Assembly: GCA_003635255.1 (NCBI GenBank)
Contig: PYJC01000059.1
Location: 1 to 61,202 of the forward strand
DNA: 61,202 nt
Source: Candidatus Poribacteria bacterium
Lineage (GTDB): Bacteria; Poribacteria; WGA-4E; WGA-3G
Direction of reading: 5' to 3'
Both the position numbers and the translations under genes were made by a program. Every line of letters starts with the position of its first letter. Positions within the stretch are counted from its first letter, which is position 1. This document shows, in pieces, positions 53,983 to 61,202 of this stretch. Below the pieces are notes generated by a model. It had not been told where the DNA came from. It saw only the letters and a list, made by a program, of their open reading frames with translations, and ran no database searches.

Positions 53983-55035
53983 ATGCTTTATTCTATTATC
54001 GTAAGCGCAGGATTAGAAACCATCGCACGCGAGGAGTTATCAGAACGTTTCGACGACACGGGACATCTGAAGATCCTTGAACGCAAGCCGCAGCGACTCC
54101 TCTTCCAATACACAGGCAACCCGCGTGAACTGCTATCACTACGAACAGCAGAGCATCTCTTCCTCGTTTTAAAGCGGATACCGAAGATGACGCGCTCACG
54201 TAGTTCCTTAGCGGCACTCAGTAGTTCGCTCACGCGCTTCAATTTCAAAGAGACATTTGAATGCTGCAGACAGGTGGGGATCAATGTCCGAAAACGGATG
54301 CCGTTTCGTGTAACGAGCCGACTCTCAGGAAAACGGAACTTCCGACGCACGGACCTGCAGCGTGTGATTGAACAGGTGTTATCAAAACGGGGATGGTATC
54401 TGACATCTGGCGGCTCAGCACTCGATCTCTGGGCAGAAGTCCATGGAGATGACGGTTATATCAGCGTCAAACTCTCGAGCAACGATATGGCGCAACGTCC
54501 TTATAAACAGGCACATATCCCCGCATCCGTCAAACCGACGTTGGCTTATAGCATGGTACGCCTCTCGCGACCGCATCCGAACGATGTTTTTTTGGACGCG
54601 ATGTGTGGTGCGGGTACGATTTTGTTGGAACGCGCACTCATCAATCGCTATCGCTATCTAATCGGCGGTGATGTCTCTATAGACGCATTGGACGCTACGG
54701 TCACAAATTTCGGTAGGCAACATCAGCCGCGCCAATTTTTTCACTGGGATGCACGCAACTTACCACTGCAACCGAACACTGTTGATAAAATCGTCTGTAA
54801 CCTTCCATTCGGTGAGACCGTCGGGAATGTGCCGCAACTTACCAATCTATATCGGCGTTGCCTCAAGGAATATGCTCGCGTCCTGAAACCGAGAGGACGG
54901 ATGGTGTTGCTCACTTCACAACGCACATTTCTCGATGACGAACTGCAGCAATTGCGTTTTCTCAAAGTAGGGAAACAATTGACAGTGGATGTCCGCGGAA
55001 AACGGGCATGGATATACGTCATCCACTTCACATAG
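53983..55035 (+). CDS. THUMP-domain RNA methyltransferase (Trm14/TrmN-like)
   Basis: A 350-residue methyltransferase: THUMP-like N-terminus (YSIIVSAGLETIAREEL to about 165) and a C-terminal Rossmann domain with FLDAMCGAGTILLERAL (SAM motif) and IVCNLPFGETVG. The NLPFG catalytic form rather than NPPY is typical of Trm14/TrmN (THUMPD3) enzymes that make N2-methylguanosine in tRNA, so this is the favoured role. RlmL-like rRNA enzymes are the alternative. It is 40 bp after the hydrolase gene, and no good ribosome site is visible. Confidence 0.85.
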   Translation: MLYSIIVSAGLETIAREELSERFDDTGHLKILERKPQRLLFQYTGNPRELLSLRTAEHLFLVLKRIPKMTRSRSSLAALSSSLTRFNFKETFECCRQVGINVRKRMPFRVTSRLSGKRNFRRTDLQRVIEQVLSKRGWYLTSGGSALDLWAEVHGDDGYISVKLSSNDMAQRPYKQAHIPASVKPTLAYSMVRLSRPHPNDVFLDAMCGAGTILLERALINRYRYLIGGDVSIDALDATVTNFGRQHQPRQFFHWDARNLPLQPNTVDKIVCNLPFGETVGNVPQLTNLYRRCLKEYARVLKPRGRMVLLTSQRTFLDDELQQLRFLKVGKQLTVDVRGKRAWIYVIHFT

Positions 55036-55060
55036 CACGACAAGGATACCGAAAAAAAGG

Positions 55061-55082
55061 CGGGGTTATAAACCCCACCTAC
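55061..55082 (-). repeat. GTAGG-foot hairpin, GGGG stem type
   Basis: On the minus strand GTAG, GTGGGG, loop TTTATAA, CCCC. Same stem type as the 44-bp tandem at 6867. It lies between convergent genes. Confidence 0.75.
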
Positions 55083-55092
55083 CAACTAACTT

Positions 55093-55122
55093 CCGATGGC
55101 TGATGGCTGACAGCCGATGGCT
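55093..55122 (+). repeat. Heptamer array
   Basis: CGATGGC TGATGGC TGACAGC CGATGGC: four units in phase, just before the stop of the convergent gene. Confidence 0.8.
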
Positions 55123-55127
55123 ATGTA

Positions 55128-56213
55128 TTAAATCTCCGGCACCCTTACCGCAACCTCTTTCCCCGCTTCATGTGAACGGAAAATACCGTCCATAATCACG
55201 TTCGTGAGTAAAACACCTTCCGGGGGTATCGGCGACGGCGCATCCGCCTTAACGGCTTCACGGAATGCTGTCATCTGTGCCTGCCAGACATTGACCTCAG
55301 GAAACCCAGAGAACTGGATCGTCGTCATACCCTCCGGTGGGTTCGCTTCCGCTGTGAGTCCTTCCGATTTGACCAGCTTCTTAAGGTCATCTGTATATGC
55401 ATCGGCATACACGGTTGGACCCCCTAGAGAGATTCCCGCTTCTTTACCAAGACAAAAACTCGGACCGAGCGAATCCTGATGCACCGCCCAAGAGATCTTG
55501 AACACCATCACACCACCATCTTCAAACCGCACCCATGCCACACCGAATTCCTCAACATCCATAATACCGCGAAATTGTGGGTCTTGCTGAGAGATGTAAT
55601 CCTCTGTGATGGCAGAAACGCGCACCGGCTTCGGATACCCCATCGCATACAGTGAATCGTGCATGTTATAGACACCGATGTCTACAATCGCTCCCGCCCC
55701 CGCTGTCTTTTTGTAGATAAATGTACGCGCAGGATTTCCGCGGCGTCTGCCTCCGCTGGATTCGGAGTAGTAAATGTCACCGAGTAGTCCGGCATCAATG
55801 ATTTTCTTAGCGAATTGGAGCCTCGGATTAAAAGTGCTATGGATACCGATTTGCAATATCTTGCCTGATGCTTTTGCCGCCCGCACCATTGCAGTTGCAT
55901 CGGGGAGTGTCGCCGCCATCGGCTTCTCACAGAAGACGTGCTTGCCAGCGTTCAACGCTGCCACTGTCGGACGGCGGTGTCCTTGGTTGTAAGTACAAAC
56001 ACTGACCGTGTCAATTTCGTCCAGCTCCAGCATCTTGTTGTAACTCGTGAAAACGTGCTTTCTGGGGACACCCCACTGATTCGCAGCTTCGTTCGCCTTG
56101 CTTTTGATGATGTCGCACACCGCAACGATCTCAAAACCACCCACTTGCATATAAGCCCGTTGGTGTGCCCGTGAAATGCCACCTGTACCCACAATACCGA
56201 CTCGGATAGTCAT
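55128..56213 (-). CDS. Gfo/Idh/MocA-family oxidoreductase
   Basis: A 361-residue NAD(P)-dependent dehydrogenase. RVGIVGTGGISRAHQRAY (Rossmann GxGxxS/A), FEIVAVCDI, HVFCEKPMAATLPDA with the catalytic EKP, and GAIVDIGVYNMHDSLYAMG, which supplies the Asp and His seen in the family. It is about 40 residues longer than the protein at 4561 and not its close copy. AGGAGATAGCAGG precedes the ATG. It is transcribed after the aldo/keto reductase gene (113 bp), and the two redox enzymes may act on related sugars. Confidence 0.9.
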   Translation of the reverse strand: MTIRVGIVGTGGISRAHQRAYMQVGGFEIVAVCDIIKSKANEAANQWGVPRKHVFTSYNKMLELDEIDTVSVCTYNQGHRRPTVAALNAGKHVFCEKPMAATLPDATAMVRAAKASGKILQIGIHSTFNPRLQFAKKIIDAGLLGDIYYSESSGGRRRGNPARTFIYKKTAGAGAIVDIGVYNMHDSLYAMGYPKPVRVSAITEDYISQQDPQFRGIMDVEEFGVAWVRFEDGGVMVFKISWAVHQDSLGPSFCLGKEAGISLGGPTVYADAYTDDLKKLVKSEGLTAEANPPEGMTTIQFSGFPEVNVWQAQMTAFREAVKADAPSPIPPEGVLLTNVIMDGIFRSHEAGKEVAVRVPEI

Positions 56214-56326
56214 CCTGCTATCTCCTGATAAAAGAATTAAATTGCTATAGGAATTTAGACGAAATCTGTTTACAATGTAAGCGAAAAAATTAGGCTATCC
56301 CTTTCACACTTTGGTTAGCACACCGC

Positions 56327-57148
56327 TTACCGTCCATGAACCACTCGCAAATCTAACCGAGCATCAACGTTGTCAGAGACGGCGTTTGTCCAATTCACAT
56401 CGTCAACACTCTGCAGGCTCATCAGGGCAACGTTCACCATCGGGTTTGAGAGAGAGTAGTTCAGCAGAAAACTGTCTACATCAACATCTGCCATCTCATT
56501 AGGAAAGCAGTGTTTCATAAGATTCTGGAAGGCGTTACTGGTCGTAGATCGCATCAGCACAATCCCCATTTCTTGTGCGACAGCATCTGGGATGACCCCG
56601 CGCCTGCCGAACGCATCGCAGGTACTCTGATACATCAGGTTATAATGAATTTGCATCATATCAAACTCGCCGGTGGCGATAAACTGCTCTATACCACCAG
56701 AGGGACCGTCAGCGGAGAAACCGATGAATCGCACCTTACCCGCCTGCTTCAATTTCAAATATGCTGCCAGTCCACCACCGTTCAGGATGCGTTCCGTATC
56801 TTCTGCATAGAACCATCCACCGTGGAATTGCAGCACATCGATATAGTCGGTGCCGAGGCGTTGCAGGCTACCTTCCACATCGGCGGCAATGCCATCGGGA
56901 TCGTATGCTTCCGTCTTCGTAGCGACGATGCAAGATGCTCGCCGTCCCGCGATTGCCTTGCCAATAATTGTCTCGCTGTACCCGCCGCCGTAATCTGGTG
57001 CGGTATCAAAATAATTAAGTCCTGAATCCATCGCATGATGGAGCATATTGACGAGTGATGTTTCATCGTGCTCCGGACGGACTCTACCGCCGCCGTAACC
57101 AATCTCTGACACGCTGAGTCCTGTTTTACCGAGTGTCCGGTACTGCAT
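56327..57148 (-). CDS. Aldo/keto reductase
   Basis: A 273-residue NADPH-dependent aldo/keto reductase barrel. MQYRTLGKTGLSVSEIGYGGG starts it; NYFDTAPDYGGGYSETIIGKA holds the catalytic Asp and Tyr; SCIVATKTEAYDPDG has the Lys; YIDVLQFHGGWF has the His. I start it at ATG 57148 as AAGGAGATTCGCTTTT lies upstream; the longer start adds eight residues with no support. It is 35 bp after dnaE and co-directional. Substrate unknown. Confidence 0.92.
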   Translation of the reverse strand: MQYRTLGKTGLSVSEIGYGGGRVRPEHDETSLVNMLHHAMDSGLNYFDTAPDYGGGYSETIIGKAIAGRRASCIVATKTEAYDPDGIAADVEGSLQRLGTDYIDVLQFHGGWFYAEDTERILNGGGLAAYLKLKQAGKVRFIGFSADGPSGGIEQFIATGEFDMMQIHYNLMYQSTCDAFGRRGVIPDAVAQEMGIVLMRSTTSNAFQNLMKHCFPNEMADVDVDSFLLNYSLSNPMVNVALMSLQSVDDVNWTNAVSDNVDARLDLRVVHGR

Positions 57149-57183
57149 AAAAGCGAATCTCCTTGTGGGCAATTGGGTGAACG

Positions 57184-60100
57184 TTACACAAAATCCATCC
57201 GTGAGGCGTTCTTCTTATTTGAGCGTATTGTGCGGTTACTTGGCTTGACAGAATTTTCACCAAATAATTTTTCAACCTGTTCAATAATCTGAGGTTCATG
57301 CGCGACATTGTATTTCCGATCACACCGCGCAATAACTTCACCGTAATGGGAACTCATTAGACGGAGAATAAGATCCAGATTCCCCTTGTTTGCAGTAGCT
57401 ATTTGCTGGAGTGCTTTCAGTTTCTCGGCATTTTCAATATCGGATTCTGGAATCGTTACCTCAAGCGCAGATGTCTGTTGCTCCGGGACAGACTCAATAT
57501 CTATCACGCGATCTGCTTGTATCTGACGCTCTTCTTTTTCCATCTCGCCATTCTCAGATTTCCGATTTCTGCTATTCTGATTGATATTGACTTTTCCGCG
57601 AATCCAAACGACTCTGCCTTCAACAAGATCGCCAGCGGTTTTGTAGGCATCTGGAAAAATAACAACCTCTATCGTACCTTCCAAATCCTCGAGTCCAATC
57701 ACCGCCATGGGATCACCTTTCCTCGTGGTGATACTTTTAACATCGGTTATCATGCCTGCGACATCGACCTCAGAGTCGATACGGTGTGCATCGAGAGTTT
57801 CGGTGCTTGCACTCGTGTAGTATTCGATAATATCGCTGTATTCTTCAAGCGGATGTCCAGAAACATAGAAACCGAGTTGTTCCTTTTCTCGCATCAGTCG
57901 TTCCAACGGGTCCAATTCAGGTGCTTTTGCGAGTGATACGGTCGCAGCCGGTGCTTCCTCTCCGTCCCCAAAAAGACTCATCTGCCCGCGATCGCGTTCG
58001 GCTTGCGCGTTTTGCGCTGCTTTCATAATATTCTCTAAACTCGCGAGGTATTGTGCGCGGTGTCCCTCAAGCGAATCAAATGCACCGCTCAAAATCAGAC
58101 TCTCAACAGCACGTTTGTTGACCTGCTTCATATCTACGCGTTCGCAGAAGTCTTGTAGCGATGTAAACGAACCGCTTTCCTCCCGTGTTTCCACGATTGC
58201 GTCTATCGCGGCATCACCGACACCTTTCACAGCGACAAGCCCGAAGCAGACATCGTTGCCATCTACCGTGAATTCTCGCCGACTGCTATTGATGTCCGGT
58301 GGTAAAAGGTTAATCTCCACATCCAAAAAATCAGAAAGTTTTTTGCATTCGGCACGATAACGGGTAATCTTTGATGATTCGCCAGCCTCGCCAGTCATCA
58401 GTGCTGCCATAAATTCGTGTGGATAGTGTGTTTTCAGGTATGCCATCTGGAAAGCTAACATCGAATACGCAACAGTATGCGACTTGTTGAAAGCGTAGCC
58501 CCCGAAAGGTTCAAGTAAGTCGTAGACCTCTTCTGCCTCTTCGGCAGAGATGTCTTTTTTGGTCGCGCCTTCAATAAATTTATCGCGTTGTGCTTTGATG
58601 AGTGCTTCGTCCTTCTTTCCCATTGCGGCGCGGAGGATGTCCGCCTCACCGAGCGTAAAGCCTGCCATATCGCGCGCGATTTGCATCACCTGCTCCTGAT
58701 AGATACAGACACCGTAGGTGTTCTCGAGCGCGTTCTCAAGCGATGGATGCAGATATTCCACCTTTTGCAGTCCGTTCTTTCGGTCTATAAACTGCTGCAT
58801 CATACCGCTCTCTATCGGTCCCGGACGATAGAGCGCAGGAATTGCCGAAAACTCCTCAAAATTATCGGGTTTGAGTTGGGTGACAACCCGATACATACCC
58901 CCGGAAGCATCCAACTGGAATAAACCTGCAATCAGTCCTTCACTGATAAGCGAGTAGGTTTTTTTGTCATCAAAGGGGATATCTTCAATCTTCATGTCCT
59001 TTCCGTGGTTTGTCTTAATCATCTGTAAGCAGTCGTACGTCTCAGTGAGGCTGCGTACGCCGAGGAAATCGAACTTGACAATACCAACACCTTCAACAGT
59101 TTTACCTTCAAACTGCGACGCAACTTGGTCGTGTTTATCCTTGAAGAGTGGGACATAATTTGTCAGTGGACCGTTTGAGACGACAATCGCAGAGGCGTGA
59201 CAAGAAACGTGCCGTTTCGTGCCTTCTACCTCTTTGCTGAGATCCATCAACTCCTTATTTTCAGGTCGGTCAGCGAGTGCCTGAAATTCCGGTATCTGTT
59301 CCAAAACTTCATCGAGCGTTATGCCAGGAATAGGCGGAATAAGTTCAGTCAGCTTTTCGACATCATCAAGCGGCACCTCCAGCGAGCGGCCGACATCCTT
59401 GATAGCAGCTTTCGCGCCTAATGTGGAAAAGGTAGCGACTTTACCGACAGAATCTACACCATATTTTTCGACAAGATAATCGATCACATGTTCACGGGCT
59501 CGGTCGGCGAAATCTATGTCGATATCGGGAGGACTGATACGTTCAAGGTTTAGGAACCGTTCAAAAAGGCAATCGTAATCCATAGGGTTGAACGTAATCA
59601 CATCGAGCGCATACAACACGAGACTGCTGGCTGCAGAACCACGGGCACAGAGCGGGTACCCCTGTTTGTGGGCGTATTTAACGTAATCCCATACGATGAG
59701 GAAGTAACCAGGATAGCCGGTTTTGCTAATAATATCCAGTTCGTAATCAAGTCGCTGCTGAACTTCTTCGGAGATTTGTCCATACTTTTCGCGTAAGCCT
59801 TCGTAGCATAACGCCTTGAGATAACTATCGTTTGTGTGGCCTTCGGGAACCTCATATTTCGGCATCACGCTCTCGCCATAATCGAGTTTGAGGTCTTTAC
59901 AACGATTCGCGATTTCAAGCGTATTGCTGATGGCTTCCGGTGGATAATCCTTAAGTGCCTCCCGCATTTCGTCAACGCTTTTAAAGTAGAAGTGATTGTC
60001 GAACCGCAGGCGTTGTTCGTCTTTGACAGTCTTCTTCGTCTGAATACAGAGGAGAACATCGTGCATCTCGTGATCCGATTTTCGGAGGTAATGGCAATCG

Positions 60101-60714
60101 TTTGTGCCGACGATTGGGAGATTGAACTCTTTCGCCAATTGTACCATTATGGGGTACGCCTCTTGCTCCTTGTCGATATAATGGTTCTGAACCTCAACGT
60201 ATAGGTTCCGTGCTCCCATTATCTCCATCAGCGTTTTGAAGTGTTGGATGCCTTCTTCTCGGCGACTTGAGCAGAGGAGTTGTGGCACTTGACCTTGGAT
60301 ACACCCTGTGAGGGCAATAATTCCATCACGGTACTCGCGCAGAATTTCCATATCAATCCGAGGTCTGCTGTAAAAACCCTCTGTGTATCCGAGCGATACC
60401 AATTTTAGGAGATTCTGGTAACCGGTTGCATCTTCGGCAAGCAGCGTGAGATGATACGGACCGCCTTGTTCTTTTCCCCGCTTTTTTCGGTCTCCGGGCG
60501 CGACATATACCTCACAACCGACGATTGGGTCGACACCTGCTTTTGTCGCTTTGTCGTAGAGTTCCCAAGCACCGAACATATTGCCGTGGTCAGTCAGTGC
60601 GACAGCGGGTACACTGTTTTCGACTGCCCAATTGACCATATCCTCAATGCGGCATGCACCGTCAAGCATGCTGTACTCGCTATGATTATGTAGATGAACA
60701 AATTCGGTTGCCAT
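57184..60714 (-). CDS. dnaE: DNA polymerase III alpha subunit
   Basis: The 1176-residue replicative polymerase catalytic subunit. PHP domain: FVHLHNHSEYSMLDGACRI and VALTDHGNMFG. Polymerase palm: SPPDIDIDFADR (catalytic Asp pair, about residue 400), preceded by RGSAASSLVLYALDV. Later: YQEQVMQIARDMAGFT, PFGGYAFNKSHTVAYSM, the HhH region (VAVKGVGDAAIDAIVETRE), and an OB fold (VDVAGMITDVKSITTRKGD). Length is full. GGAGGAAAG precedes the ATG. The very end is Lys/Arg-rich, with no clear tau-binding motif. Confidence 0.97.
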   Translation of the reverse strand: MATEFVHLHNHSEYSMLDGACRIEDMVNWAVENSVPAVALTDHGNMFGAWELYDKATKAGVDPIVGCEVYVAPGDRKKRGKEQGGPYHLTLLAEDATGYQNLLKLVSLGYTEGFYSRPRIDMEILREYRDGIIALTGCIQGQVPQLLCSSRREEGIQHFKTLMEIMGARNLYVEVQNHYIDKEQEAYPIMVQLAKEFNLPIVGTNDCHYLRKSDHEMHDVLLCIQTKKTVKDEQRLRFDNHFYFKSVDEMREALKDYPPEAISNTLEIANRCKDLKLDYGESVMPKYEVPEGHTNDSYLKALCYEGLREKYGQISEEVQQRLDYELDIISKTGYPGYFLIVWDYVKYAHKQGYPLCARGSAASSLVLYALDVITFNPMDYDCLFERFLNLERISPPDIDIDFADRAREHVIDYLVEKYGVDSVGKVATFSTLGAKAAIKDVGRSLEVPLDDVEKLTELIPPIPGITLDEVLEQIPEFQALADRPENKELMDLSKEVEGTKRHVSCHASAIVVSNGPLTNYVPLFKDKHDQVASQFEGKTVEGVGIVKFDFLGVRSLTETYDCLQMIKTNHGKDMKIEDIPFDDKKTYSLISEGLIAGLFQLDASGGMYRVVTQLKPDNFEEFSAIPALYRPGPIESGMMQQFIDRKNGLQKVEYLHPSLENALENTYGVCIYQEQVMQIARDMAGFTLGEADILRAAMGKKDEALIKAQRDKFIEGATKKDISAEEAEEVYDLLEPFGGYAFNKSHTVAYSMLAFQMAYLKTHYPHEFMAALMTGEAGESSKITRYRAECKKLSDFLDVEINLLPPDINSSRREFTVDGNDVCFGLVAVKGVGDAAIDAIVETREESGSFTSLQDFCERVDMKQVNKRAVESLILSGAFDSLEGHRAQYLASLENIMKAAQNAQAERDRGQMSLFGDGEEAPAATVSLAKAPELDPLERLMREKEQLGFYVSGHPLEEYSDIIEYYTSASTETLDAHRIDSEVDVAGMITDVKSITTRKGDPMAVIGLEDLEGTIEVVIFPDAYKTAGDLVEGRVVWIRGKVNINQNSRNRKSENGEMEKEERQIQADRVIDIESVPEQQTSALEVTIPESDIENAEKLKALQQIATANKGNLDLILRLMSSHYGEVIARCDRKYNVAHEPQIIEQVEKLFGENSVKPSNRTIRSNKKNASRMDFV

Positions 60715-61136
60715 CTTTCCTCCAATATTTAAGTATGTTAAATGTATAAAGCATTATGAAACCATTTTTATAATACCAAAAATTTACGAAAATTTCTACT
60801 ATATATTTTCCAATTAATGTGCCTTCAATTGCAATTTTCATGGCGGAATTTTGTCATTATAATGCCGTGAAATTGCGAACCTCAGCAGCGACAGGTCTCA
60901 TCGTCCATCCCGTTTTTGTATTGATGACTTTCCTCAAACCTGTTATAATATTACATTTATAGGGTCATTCAGTTTTCCTCTAACGGTTCCGAAAAGTCCC
61001 CCTGATAAGGGGGATTTAGGGGGTTCTTAGCCCTATTACATTTATAAAATTGCTCCCGGATCTCACTAACAGCATACAATCCACTGGAGCGGAAAAGGTA
61101 TGGATTCATTGTCGCGGATTTTCGCGTTCAGCTTAG
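60715..61136. other. 422-bp intergenic region
   Basis: AT-rich upstream of dnaE, then the core hairpin copy at 60993-61025. No other gene or RNA is credible. Confidence 0.6.
60993..61025 (+). repeat. Third copy of the CCCCCTGATAAGGGGG core
   Basis: AAAAGTCCCCCTGATAAGGG and the following GGATTTAGGGGG match the cores at 20661 and 51526. The TTACG ends seen there are not evident here. Confidence 0.75.
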
Positions 61137-61202
61137 ATGGAAAAATCAAAACTGCTTCTCCTGTTCTTAACCCTATTCTTCGTGATGCTTGGGTTTGGCA
61201 TC
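61137..61202 (+). CDS. Start of a probable MFS transporter, cut by window edge
   Basis: The last 66 bases read MEKSKLLLLFLTLFFVMLGF then GI, a hydrophobic first membrane segment ending in the LGFG pattern typical of TetA-like major facilitator exporters. Only 22 residues are visible. An overlapping frame from ATG 61100 also stays open but is not protein-like. There is no strong ribosome site. Confidence 0.5.
   Translation, partial: MEKSKLLLLFLTLFFVMLGFGI

Overview
The window reads as a piece of a Candidatus Poribacteria (or closely related, sponge or marine associated) chromosome. This is inferred from the gene mix, not from a marker gene: paired sugar-phosphate isomerase/epimerase and Gfo/Idh/MocA genes, a LamG surface protein, a VWA/DUF4159/DUF4175 block, DisA in an otherwise Gram-negative-like setting (lipoproteins, ABC/FtsX transport), and intergenic regions rich in short repeats. 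No rRNA or tRNA gene was found. Genes are dense, and most have AG-rich ribosome binding sites.

Layout. 1-2724: an IS982-type element, cut by the window edge, has broken an EcoEI-type hsdR. 2796-6868: LamG protein, two isomerase-like TIM barrels and a Gfo/Idh/MocA dehydrogenase, a carbohydrate or inositol catabolism style set. 7006-11691: GlmL/MutL-like ATPase, a lone groEL behind a near-consensus promoter, and two small unknown genes. 11889-21644: VWA, DUF4159 and DUF4175 envelope proteins, a Tat-signal glycosidase-like protein, a slipin and a duplicated membrane protein. 22028-22369: a STAS anti-anti-sigma factor with a clear terminator.

22476-35904 is a one-strand defence island. Behind a strong promoter run hsdM, hsdS, a small membrane protein, a TIR protein of the ThsB type, an unknown protein with PIN-like hints, a broken coupled small ORF, a DUF1828/DUF1829 protein, a HEPN (AbiU2-like) protein, a DUF4062/AlbA-type ATPase, an intact hsdR and an M48/YgjP-like metalloprotease. 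The type I restriction system is thus split by at least three possible toxin or effector modules. The TIR plus membrane pair is the best candidate for an undescribed Thoeris-like system.

36297-61202 is mostly housekeeping: rmuC, lysine 2,3-aminomutase, cyclophilin, disA, a DUF4398/NTF2 lipoprotein and its NTF2-repeat neighbour, a thioesterase, an ABC/FtsX pair, a TPR lipoprotein, purC, a class III CoA-transferase, a double alpha/beta hydrolase, a THUMP methyltransferase, a second Gfo/Idh/MocA enzyme, an aldo/keto reductase, dnaE, and the start of what looks like an MFS transporter.

Three repeat families fill the gaps: (i) REP-like hairpins with GTAGG at the foot and several unrelated stem sequences; (ii) degenerate arrays in strict 7-bp phase around TGATGGC / TGACAGC; (iii) a CCCCCTGATAAGGGGG hairpin inside what look like small TTACG-ended elements.
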